From: UBA4664 sp038244585
GTDB lineage: Bacteria > Patescibacteriota > Saccharimonadia > UBA4664
NCBI GenBank assembly: GCA_038244585.1
Contig: JBBRTI010000038.1
Span: 1 to 5,448, forward strand
Direction of reading: 5' to 3'
Length of the DNA: 5,448 nucleotides
Below are positions 1 to 5,386 of the stretch, piece by piece (position 1 is the stretch's first letter; every line of letters begins with the position of its first letter). The notes below the pieces were generated by a model. The model had not been told where the DNA came from, did no database searches, and was given only the letters and a program-made list of their open reading frames with translations. The position numbers were made by a program, and so were the translations under genes.

Positions 1-1148
1 CGGCCGTAGCCTGAATACAATTTGTGCTCAATTGTCGGCTCGGGGGACTCAATGACGACGGTTATCGGCAGGTTGAAAGCTGTCGCAAAGTCATGGTCGC
101 GCTGGTCATGCGCCGGCACCGCCATAATGGCGCCCGTGCCGTAGCCACCTAAAACGTAATCGGCCACCCAGACCGGCAACAGTTCACCGTTTAACGGATG
201 GACTGCCTTGATACCGGTATCGACGCCGGTCTTTATCTTGTCTTCCTGCCGGCTCAGCTCACTCTCGTTCAGGGAATTAGCGATGTAGGCTGCGGTCTCG
301 GCGGAAGCCTTCCAGCCGACCTTGAGCCACGAATCTGCCAGCTCCGGGCTCACCACAATGAATGTCGCGCCAAACAGCGTGTCGGGGCGCGTGGTGTAGA
401 CATTCACAGCATGTTTGCCGTCATCTTGGCCGGTAATTCCCTTCAGGGCGAAGGTAATTTCCGCGCCTTGGCTGCGGCCGATCCAGTTGATTTGCTGGCT
501 AGAAATGCGGTCCAGGTAGTCGACGGTACCAAGGTCGTCGATGAGGCGGTCGGCGTAGGCAGTAATCTTGAGCATCCACTGCTTCATCAGTTTCTTCTCG
601 ACCGGCGTGCCGCAGCGCTCATGGACGCCGTTGACTACTTCTTCGTTGGCCAGGCCTGTCTTCTCAAACGGGCACCAGTTGATCGGCATCTCAGCCTGGT
701 ATGCCAGCCCCGCCGCATGGAGCTGCAGGAATATCCACTGCGTCCAGCGGTAGTATTCCGGGTCGGTCGTAACAATGACACGGTCCCAGTCAAAACTGAG
801 CCCCAGGGCTTTGAGCTGACGGGTGTAATTGGCGACGTTCTTGGTAGTAGCATCCTGGGGCGCCACTTTATGTTTGATGGCATAGTTTTCCGTCGGCAAG
901 CCGAAAGCGTCAAACCCCATCGGATACAGGACGTTGAAGCCCTGCATGCGCTTGTGCCGCGCCATGATATCCAGCGCCGTATAACTGCGGACATGACCTA
1001 CGTGCAGGCCCTCTCCAGACGGATAAGGAAACTCCACGAGCAAGTAATACTTGTCGCGGGGATCATCATCGGTGGCGCGGTAAAGTTTAGTCTGGTCCCA
1101 GACCTGCTGCCATTTGCTCTCGATAGTTTTGGGTTCGTAGCGTTTCAT
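1..1148 (-). CDS. leuS: Leucyl-tRNA synthetase, N-terminal part (runs off the left edge)
   Basis: Cytoplasmic class Ia aminoacyl-tRNA synthetase that charges tRNA-Leu with leucine using ATP. Translating the minus strand from the ATG at 1148-1146 gives 382 uninterrupted codons. The start MKRYEPKTIESKWQQVW is typical of the family. The HIGH signature reads HVGH at residues 49-52, inside FPYPSGEGLHVGH. The family landmarks NWCPFEKTGLANEEV and IGRSQGAEI follow. The CP1 editing domain has its threonine-rich motif YTTRPDT at about 251-257 and MAVPAHDQRD at about 342-351, with both conserved Asp residues. The KMSKS loop and tRNA-binding C-terminus lie beyond the window; about half of a usual 800-residue enzyme is present. 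It is the last visible gene of the minus-strand block, 46 bases after the peptidase gene. A perfect TATAAT lies 8 bases before the ATG. The identification is secure. Confidence 0.96.
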   Translation of the reverse strand, partial: MKRYEPKTIESKWQQVWDQTKLYRATDDDPRDKYYLLVEFPYPSGEGLHVGHVRSYTALDIMARHKRMQGFNVLYPMGFDAFGLPTENYAIKHKVAPQDATTKNVANYTRQLKALGLSFDWDRVIVTTDPEYYRWTQWIFLQLHAAGLAYQAEMPINWCPFEKTGLANEEVVNGVHERCGTPVEKKLMKQWMLKITAYADRLIDDLGTVDYLDRISSQQINWIGRSQGAEITFALKGITGQDDGKHAVNVYTTRPDTLFGATFIVVSPELADSWLKVGWKASAETAAYIANSLNESELSRQEDKIKTGVDTGIKAVHPLNGELLPVWVADYVLGGYGTGAIMAVPAHDQRDHDFATAFNLPITVVIESPEPTIEHKLYSGYG

Positions 1149-1156
1149 AAGACCTA

Positions 1157-1162
1157 ATTATA
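1157..1162 (-). promoter_or_regulatory. -10 box of leuS, leaderless type
   Basis: Minus-strand TATAAT, a perfect consensus match, with 8 bases between it and the leuS ATG. A start site 6-8 bases downstream would fall on or just before the start codon. No convincing -35 box is visible. An AGG sits between the box and the ATG but would probably lie upstream of the transcript start. Confidence 0.6.
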
Positions 1163-1194
1163 GGCATTGTGAGCGATAAATGCGAGCGGTCAGG

Positions 1195-1791
1195 CTAACG
1201 CGGCGGCAGTATCACGCTGCCGGCACCCAGCGGACTAAGAACGCGGTGTATTTGGTCGATGGTGTAGATCCGGCTGGCGGCGCCGTTGCGCTCGTCGGGA
1301 TCAATTACCTCATATTGGTCGTTGCTGAGCGAAGCCAGGATAACCGCGTGGACCGACTCATTGACGCCGAAACCGGGCGCCATGGTGGCGATAACGGGTG
1401 TTCCGGCTGCGACCACCACATCCAACGGCCAATCGACGACGTACTTCTGGTACCAGGCAATTTCCTGCTGGGTGCCCAAATAGCCGGCCTCAACCATCCG
1501 CTCCACATTATCTTCACCTTGGCCGATGGCGCTACGGAGCTTCCAAGACACTATGTTCATCTTGTAGCGGCGTCGGAGTTCGGCACTCATGCGCGGACGG
1601 ATCCAGCCGGTTCCGGGCGTGTAGCTGTCCCCGCCCTCCAGGCTGGTGATAAAAGTTTCAATCGATACGTCTTGGAGGTAACCATAGGCGCGTCCGAGCA
1701 TATAAAAACAGGTCGGCAGGCAGGCCGACTCGGCTCGGGTCCGGCCAATTGTAGGCTCAAGGCTCTGTTGAAAGAGTGGATTTACGGTCAT
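1195..1791 (-). CDS. C39-like (papain-fold) cysteine peptidase domain protein
   Basis: A 198-residue protein resembling the C39_2 group of papain-fold peptidases. The candidate catalytic Cys is C24 in ESACLPTC, at the start of a helix where the family usually has a CGPxx motif. The candidate His is H148 in ESVHAVIL, and the candidate Asp is D164 in YEVIDPDE; a His, then an ordinary strand, then a DP motif is the usual order in this fold. No signal peptide or membrane segment is visible, so the protein looks cytoplasmic unless exported by another route. It starts 9 bases after the murF stop and ends 46 bases before leuS. Its -10 box overlaps the murF stop codon. The substrate is unknown. Family members cleave peptides, including double-glycine leaders, but there is no ABC transporter here. 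The peptidase fold is fairly sure; activity is inferred. Confidence 0.75.
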   Translation of the reverse strand: MTVNPLFQQSLEPTIGRTRAESACLPTCFYMLGRAYGYLQDVSIETFITSLEGGDSYTPGTGWIRPRMSAELRRRYKMNIVSWKLRSAIGQGEDNVERMVEAGYLGTQQEIAWYQKYVVDWPLDVVVAAGTPVIATMAPGFGVNESVHAVILASLSNDQYEVIDPDERNGAASRIYTIDQIHRVLSPLGAGSVILPPR

Positions 1792-1799
1792 ATGAACCT

Positions 1800-1805
1800 A
1801 TTATA
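1800..1805 (-). promoter_or_regulatory. -10 box of the C39-like gene, overlapping the murF stop codon
   Basis: Minus-strand TATAAT, 8 bases before the ATG at 1791, the same spacing as for leuS. The hexamer includes the TAA stop of murF, so the murF end and the next promoter share bases. No clear -35 box is visible. Confidence 0.6.
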
Positions 1806-3096
1806 CCTCAAACTGTTTGGCTTTCTTGGCGAGCCAGCTAGGTGATTGGCGAACTAGACTGGTGGCTTCATCCGGGTTTGCCAACAGAAGTTTGACGGCT
1901 TCTTCGGCAAAGACGCCGTTCTGGGAGCCTTTTGCCAGTACGACATCGCCCGGCTGCAGCAGTCCCCTGACAAGTTCGCCGGCAGCGTACGGCGAGGCCG
2001 CGGCTTGCCATTGTCCAGCCGCCAGCCCGGCTTTGACGGCAGCCGGACCCAAGTGCTTGTTGGCCAGCTCGCCGATGGTCACCAGCGTATCGACCCCCGC
2101 ACAGGCCCGACCGGCTTGCTCGTGGTAGCGCGGCGACTCCGTTCCTAGTTCGTTCATGGAGCCCATGATGGCGATTTTTCGCCCAGCAGTCGTGGCATTC
2201 GTTAGCGCCGCCATGGCAGCGGCCACGGCTTCCGGGCTGGAGTTGTAGGTGTCATCGATGATAGTAGAGCCATTTACGCCGGCCAGCACTCGCATACGTC
2301 CGGCCACCGGCACAATGTGCGCCAGGCTGTGTTCAAGCTCAGCAAGCGGGACGCCCATAACGTCGCCCATGGCATAGGCCGCCGCCACCGTTTTTATCGC
2401 CGGGCCGCCGTAGACGCTCACGTTCAGGCCTACTACCGTGGCGTGGCCGTTCTTCAGCAGGGCACAATCGGTGCCGCCTACAAGGTCCGCATCCTTGACA
2501 TGCACGCTGTAATCCGCCGCTGCGCTGACTCCGTAGGTAAGGGCTCGCGGGTGGTTATTCAGATATTTCGTCCGGTACTCGGCTTTGACGTCGTCGCGGT
2601 TGACGATTATGACCTTGCAGCCGGCCGCAATCGCCAATTCTTCAGCGGCAACCGCATCCAAACTAGTGAAATGCTCCATATGCTCCGGGGCTACGGCGGT
2701 CAGCACGCCGACATCGGGCTCAAGATAAGTCATAAAATGGGCGATTTCGCCCGGGTGGTCGGTGCCCAGTTCCAGAACAAGCACGTCGTACGGATAATTG
2801 CCCCGAATCAGCTGTTCGGCACGGGCAAACCGGGCCAACCACGGCAGGGGATTGAGCAGACTTTCCGGCACTGTCTGACCGAAGACCATCAGCGGCAGGC
2901 CGATTTCGGAGTTGTAATTCCCCTCCTGCACCATGACGCGCCAGTGCCCGCCCAGAGCGCGGGCAACCGCCATTTTGGTCGACGTCTTACCGACGCTGCC
3001 CGCCACGGCCACCACCTTAAGGTTGTGCGATTTAATCAGGCGGCGGACCTGCTGTTCGAGCAGCCTGGCTACGGCGCGGCGGAATACATTCTTCAT
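1801..3096 (-). CDS. murF: MurF-type Mur ligase without the usual N-terminal domain
   Basis: Cytoplasmic ATP-dependent ligase of peptidoglycan synthesis. The family joins D-Ala-D-Ala to UDP-MurNAc-tripeptide. The Mur ligase middle domain begins almost at once: P-loop GSVGKTST at about 33-40, NYNSEIGLP at 61-68 and LELGTDHPGEI at 108-118. The C-terminal domain follows, with the MurF-like DDTYNSSPEA at 281-290, MGSMNELG, and KGSQNGVFAEEAVKLL near 389-404. E. coli MurF has roughly 100 residues before its P-loop, whereas this protein has about 32, so the UDP-sugar-binding domain 1 is absent or reduced to a short basic segment. The position of the carbamylated lysine (KGE in E. coli MurF) appears to hold Glu near residue 153. 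I chose the ATG at 3096 (431 aa) because an extended -10 box overlaps the upstream ATG at 3108, which would give 435 aa. Family is sure; the exact substrate is less so. Confidence 0.88.
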   Translation of the reverse strand: MKNVFRRAVARLLEQQVRRLIKSHNLKVVAVAGSVGKTSTKMAVARALGGHWRVMVQEGNYNSEIGLPLMVFGQTVPESLLNPLPWLARFARAEQLIRGNYPYDVLVLELGTDHPGEIAHFMTYLEPDVGVLTAVAPEHMEHFTSLDAVAAEELAIAAGCKVIIVNRDDVKAEYRTKYLNNHPRALTYGVSAAADYSVHVKDADLVGGTDCALLKNGHATVVGLNVSVYGGPAIKTVAAAYAMGDVMGVPLAELEHSLAHIVPVAGRMRVLAGVNGSTIIDDTYNSSPEAVAAAMAALTNATTAGRKIAIMGSMNELGTESPRYHEQAGRACAGVDTLVTIGELANKHLGPAAVKAGLAAGQWQAAASPYAAGELVRGLLQPGDVVLAKGSQNGVFAEEAVKLLLANPDEATSLVRQSPSWLAKKAKQFEV

Positions 3097-3103
3097 AAGC
3101 GTT

Positions 3104-3109
3104 ATCATA
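3104..3109 (-). promoter_or_regulatory. Extended -10 box of murF, decides the start codon
   Basis: Minus-strand TGGTATGAT is an extended -10 (TGn plus TATGAT). Seven bases separate it from the ATG at 3096. The box covers the alternative upstream ATG at 3108, so a transcript from it could not include that codon. It lies in the 20-base gap after the dehydratase gene. Confidence 0.5.
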
Positions 3110-3116
3110 CCACCCG

Positions 3117-3398
3117 TCAGGAGTTAACGATTCCGTCCAAGCTGGCCGCCAGCTGGAAATCAAGATCAGTCAGCCCGCCGGCATCATGAGTCGTGAGCGT
3201 CACCCTGACCTTGTTGTAGGTATTAATCCAGGTGGGGTGATGATTAAGCTTTTCCACGATAATCGCCGCCGAGGATATAAAGCCAAACGCCTGCATAAAA
3301 TCGTTGAACACAAATTCCCGCGAAATCTCATCCCCCGTCCGCTGCCATTCAGGCAGGTCACGCAACCGGTCAGCAATTTCGGACTCGCTTAGTTTCAT
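3117..3398 (-). CDS. Pterin-4a-carbinolamine dehydratase (PCD/DCoH family)
   Basis: A 93-residue protein, the usual length for this family of small cytoplasmic enzymes. It dehydrates 4a-hydroxytetrahydrobiopterin (EC 4.2.1.96) in pterin recycling after aromatic amino acid hydroxylases. The whole active-site signature is visible: H53 H54 P55, W57 and N59-x-Y61-N62, then THDAGGLT at 70-77, with H71 and D72. The start MKLSESEIADRL and the W18 segment are also typical. No hydroxylase or other pterin gene is nearby, so the physiological role is open; in many bacteria members are thought to act in other pterin pathways. It is the first gene of the minus-strand block, and murF follows after 20 bases. 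An extended -10 box lies 6 bases before the ATG. Confidence 0.93.
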   Translation of the reverse strand: MKLSESEIADRLRDLPEWQRTGDEISREFVFNDFMQAFGFISSAAIIVEKLNHHPTWINTYNKVRVTLTTHDAGGLTDLDFQLAASLDGIVNS

Positions 3399-3404
3399 GT
3401 TTCA

Positions 3405-3410
3405 ATAATA
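3405..3410 (-). promoter_or_regulatory. Extended -10 box of the dehydratase gene
   Basis: Minus-strand TGCTATTAT, an extended -10 (TGn plus TATTAT), is followed by 6 bases and then the ATG at 3398. This is the first promoter of the minus-strand block, just downstream of the terminator that insulates it from the tRNA remnant. Confidence 0.5.
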
Positions 3411-3439
3411 GCATCACTGCTCAGTAGCTAAGATAAAAA

Positions 3440-3478
3440 CAAAGAAACACCCGGCGTTGGGTTCCGGGTGTTTCTTTG
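3440..3478 (-). terminator. Intrinsic terminator after the tRNA-like remnant
   Basis: A perfect 15-bp stem pairs CAAAGAAACACCCGG (3440-3454) with its reverse complement (3464-3478), with a 9-base loop. On the minus strand it is followed by GTTTTTATC, a proper U-tract, so it ends transcription coming from the tRNA-like sequence. Plus-strand use is possible but weaker. The stem base overlaps the CCA of the tRNA fragment. Confidence 0.88.
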
Positions 3479-3517
3479 GTGGAGCATAACGGGATCAAAC
3501 CGTTGACCTCTTGTATG
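3477..3517 (-). pseudogene. tRNA 3' half with encoded CCA, probably tRNA-Ala (displaced fragment)
   Basis: Read on the minus strand, this has the end of an anticodon loop (CAT), a 3' anticodon strand ACAAG and a variable loop AGGTC. The T arm is AACGG-TTTGATC-CCGTT with a perfect 5-bp stem, then come the acceptor strand ATGCTCC, discriminator A and CCA. U70 and A73 fit the G3-U70 identity of tRNA-Ala, and CAAGAGGTC is common in tRNA-Ala(GGC) 3' halves. The T loop has T where position 56 should be C, a sign of decay. Upstream of the anticodon loop there is no matching 5' anticodon strand, D arm or GGGGCAT acceptor strand within several hundred bases. It is therefore a fragment and not a working gene. 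A terminator follows directly. A displaced half of an integrase target is the simplest explanation; part of a divergent tmRNA is an alternative I consider unlikely. Confidence 0.7.
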
Positions 3518-3648
3518 GCTCATGTAATCGCATCATTAGTTGCCGAAGGCACCACCGTCGGTGCCCGTATTCCAGTTTCGGTAAGTTTCACGGGGCGATT
3601 ATCACATTCAAGAGTACGTCACAACTACCGTTATATTGCATAATAGTC

Positions 3649-3677
3649 TTGACAGCATTAGCATTTTGTATTATAGC
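3649..3677 (+). promoter_or_regulatory. Sigma70-like promoter for the secreted-protein gene
   Basis: A perfect -35 TTGACA (3649-3654) is followed after 16 bases by TTATAG (3671-3676), or after 17 bases by TATAGC. The region between is AT-rich and includes a tandem AGCATT. Transcription from here would leave a leader of about 185 bases before the ATG at 3869 and would read through the left 18-bp repeat. The promoter lies outside the repeat-bounded segment. Confidence 0.5.
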
Positions 3678-3733
3678 GTTGTAGTCAAATCCGGAGGCGA
3701 GTGATTTCATTGCTCCCGCAAGGTTTGCACCTT

Positions 3734-3751
3734 AACACATCAAACTGCAAT
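3734..3751 (+). repeat. Left copy of a perfect 18-bp inverted repeat
   Basis: AACACATCAAACTGCAAT is the exact reverse complement of 5387-5404. The match stops sharply on both sides. The two copies enclose the secreted-protein gene and span 1,671 bases from outer end to outer end. This copy lies in the 5' leader between the promoter and the start codon. Confidence 0.9.
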
Positions 3752-3858
3752 ATCTATTTTTTTATGGACTTTTGCCGGGATGCACCTAGTATCCGGAACC
3801 TGATTCCGGCTGCTGCGTGTATCTCGGCAATCCCGCCGCGCTGCATCTGCACCCAACA

Positions 3859-3864
3859 GGGGAG
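3859..3864 (+). promoter_or_regulatory. Shine-Dalgarno sequence that decides the start at 3869
   Basis: GGGGAG lies 4 bases before the ATG at 3869. It is the only strong, plausibly placed ribosome binding site for a start that begins exactly at a signal peptide. The in-frame GTG at 3701 has a GGAGG only 3 bases away and would add 56 residues that look non-coding. Confidence 0.7.
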
Positions 3865-3868
3865 AGAC

Positions 3869-5263
3869 ATGAACACAGCAACTGTTAGACGGCCAGGGCG
3901 CAAGTCCATTCTGGCCACCATCACACTGATTGTGATCTCTTTTTTCACCGTCTTTGCGCAACCGGCGTCGGTGGCATCGGCCGCGAGTCTCAGCAAGGGT
4001 CCTGGCTACATGTCAGGGGTCTACTGGGTCGGCGGCTACGTTTATGGTTCTTACACGCTTTTTTGTGAGGACCCCCTCAAGCCACCGGCCACACCCAAGA
4101 GCCCGATCATCACGTCCAGCGTACCTGGCGCAACCACCGCTTCGGTGGCCAAGCTGAACTACGTCATGACCATGTACGGGACCAAGACCAACCCAGGTCA
4201 GGTCTACCGGTACAACAACGCTTACGGCGCAGCCGTAAAGCTAGCTACATGGACCTACACCGGCAACAAGCCGCTCGCTGACAAGATCAAGATCAAGATG
4301 TCTGCCTCCGTGCAGAGCTTGCTCAAGACGATGCTCGCGAACGCAGAGGCTTACTACGGCCCCTACAAGATCGTCTCCAGCCTCACCGCGCCGACCCTGG
4401 GCAAACCGGGTGTCGACACGCTTAAGCTGGTCTCAATCCCGACCGGCCGTGCGCTTCCTGGCCAGGTCCTCAACCTGGTGGCGGCCAACGCCAAGCTGGC
4501 TGCAATAGCGGTGAGCACGGGCGCGACCGGTGTCGTCAAGGTGTCTTTCACCAAGACAGCGTGGGCAGACGTCAGGATAACGGCCACGAGCAAGGACCTC
4601 TTGCCCTCTGCTAGCATCCGACTGTGGAACCCGCCCAGCTCCACCTACCAGCGCTTTTTGAGTGCTGCACCAGGTGTGAAGGTTTCGGGTTTCGCGACCT
4701 ACCATGCCTCCCCCACCACAACGGGGTTGGCATATGCTTGCGATTCAAACTGCAAGGGCATCGCTCCAATCTCGTTCACCACTGCCGTCACAAACACATA
4801 CGGCGGCACTGCGCGCTTCGTCATGATTGACAACGGCGTCGCCCGTGCCGACTACCTGCAACTGGCACCTGGTGCCAGCGGCAACAAGGTTTGGATGATG
4901 GCGGACAAGCACTCAGCTCAGATTGAGCTGCAGGTCCTCGTCAACGGCATTTGGGTAAAAACCCTGCTGGCCAACCGCATCGTGGTTGACTGCCCGCCGT
5001 GGCCTAGCCTCGCTTTTGACGGTGGTTACGACTGCGACAAGGGCGTCCTGAACCTCAAGGTTCCGGCTGGCACTCACGCGCAGCGCATCATCGTCAACGG
5101 CGTTGTCACCCAAATGGCCGCCGGCCAGACGGTCCCCGCTTCTACGACTTTCTCCTGCAAGCAGGCCAACTCGTACAGCGTTCTGACCTCTGTCCAGCGG
5201 ACCAACGGCACCTGGAACACCAGTCCCGCCGCCACCTTCGCCTTCCCGGCTGTTACCAGCTGA
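3869..5263 (+). CDS. Secreted Cys-containing beta-rich protein, possible surface or adhesion protein
   Basis: I do not recognise a named family with certainty. The 464-residue product has a signal peptide: basic RRPGRK (7-12), a hydrophobic stretch at about 14-30, and a signal peptidase I site after A38 (ASA, then AS). Residues 47-168 look like a mostly helical domain with FCED around C66, AKLNYVMTMYG at 94-104 and GAAVKLATW at 120-128. This recalls thioester-type domains of actinobacterial surface proteins, but the position expected for the thioester Gln appears to be K124. From about 170 on the protein is beta-rich and Ig-like, ending in two segments with an NGV...NG-x-W pattern (about 299-377 and 378-462). 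Mature cysteines are C66, C291, C295, C375, C389 and C430, possibly disulfide-bonded. There is no LPxTG motif or C-terminal anchor. Lys is almost always AAG and Asn mostly AAC, unlike the minus-strand genes, which suggests transfer. Confidence 0.85.
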   Translation: MNTATVRRPGRKSILATITLIVISFFTVFAQPASVASAASLSKGPGYMSGVYWVGGYVYGSYTLFCEDPLKPPATPKSPIITSSVPGATTASVAKLNYVMTMYGTKTNPGQVYRYNNAYGAAVKLATWTYTGNKPLADKIKIKMSASVQSLLKTMLANAEAYYGPYKIVSSLTAPTLGKPGVDTLKLVSIPTGRALPGQVLNLVAANAKLAAIAVSTGATGVVKVSFTKTAWADVRITATSKDLLPSASIRLWNPPSSTYQRFLSAAPGVKVSGFATYHASPTTTGLAYACDSNCKGIAPISFTTAVTNTYGGTARFVMIDNGVARADYLQLAPGASGNKVWMMADKHSAQIELQVLVNGIWVKTLLANRIVVDCPPWPSLAFDGGYDCDKGVLNLKVPAGTHAQRIIVNGVVTQMAAGQTVPASTTFSCKQANSYSVLTSVQRTNGTWNTSPAATFAFPAVTS

Positions 5264-5290
5264 GAAGCGACCAACCATAATTAAATAGCA

Positions 5291-5381
5291 GTAAGGCGGT
5301 GCGTAGGCGCTGTGACGGGTGAGAGTTCATACCGAACTCTCTGCATTCCCTCCAGCGCCTGCGCTCCCCTCACACCCTTAC
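5291..5381 (+). ncRNA. Nested RNA-like fold downstream of the secreted-protein gene
   Basis: Three stems nest. The outer pair is GTAAGG (5291-5296) with CCTTAC (5376-5381). The middle pair is GCGTAGGCGCTG (5301-5312) with CAGCGCCTGCGC (5353-5364), 12 pairs including one G-U. The inner hairpin is GAGAGTTC (5321-5328) with GAACTCTC (5334-5341) and loop ATACC. A smaller hairpin ACCC-TTAC-GGGT (5374-5385) competes with the outer stem. A T-rich run starts near 5401, about 20 bases after the fold, too far for a textbook terminator. It could be a 3' UTR structure, a processed small RNA, a terminator variant or a folded single-strand recombination site. No known family was recognised. Confidence 0.5.
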
Positions 5382-5386
5382 GGGTC

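Larger units (their letters stand above)
3518..3868. other. Intergenic region and long leader without a convincing gene
   Basis: This stretch of about 350 bases has no ORF I trust. It holds a 6-bp hairpin GGCACC/GGTGCC (3548-3565, 6-base loop), a promoter at 3649-3677 and a small hairpin AAGGT/ACCTT (3720-3733) directly beside the left inverted repeat (3734-3751). A further hairpin CCGGAA/TTCCGG with a 5-base loop lies at 3793-3809. A minus-strand ORF of 40 codons (3710-3588, starting MKSLASGFDY, ending VLLNVIIAP) exists. It has no TATAAT-type box and only a GGGAG too close to its ATG, so I do not call it a gene. Confidence 0.6.

Noticed and set aside
198..1157. 319-codon plus-strand ORF
   Set aside because: It is antisense to leuS, whose motifs are unmistakable. 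The plus-strand translation has no recognisable domain; it is a shadow of a GC-rich gene.
1166..1180. Sequence resembling the lac operator (TTGTGAGCGATAA)
   Set aside because: Half-site only, one base short, and no LacI-type context; treated as chance.
2317..3189. 290-codon plus-strand ORF
   Set aside because: Antisense to the MurF-type gene and the end of the dehydratase gene; no start signals or domain.
3588..3710. 40-codon minus-strand ORF (MKSLASGFDY...)
   Set aside because: No promoter box at the local leaderless spacing, ribosome site too close, no recognisable domain; it overlaps the likely plus-strand promoter.
3477..3718. Possible tmRNA (ssrA) on the minus strand
   Set aside because: The CCA end, U70 and a GGATTTGAC stretch (3693-3685) are suggestive, but the 5' acceptor strand does not give G3-U70, the spacing to GGATTTGAC is too long, and no tag ORF ending in a typical ALAA is present.
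3701..3868. GTG start at 3701 giving a 520-residue secreted protein
   Set aside because: The extra 56 residues look non-coding, span the 18-bp repeat and would bury the signal peptide; the GGAGG is only 3 bases from the GTG. The ATG at 3869 fits better.
4913..5278. 121-codon minus-strand ORF
   Set aside because: Antisense to the secreted-protein gene; Gly/Arg/Val-rich composition typical of a shadow frame.
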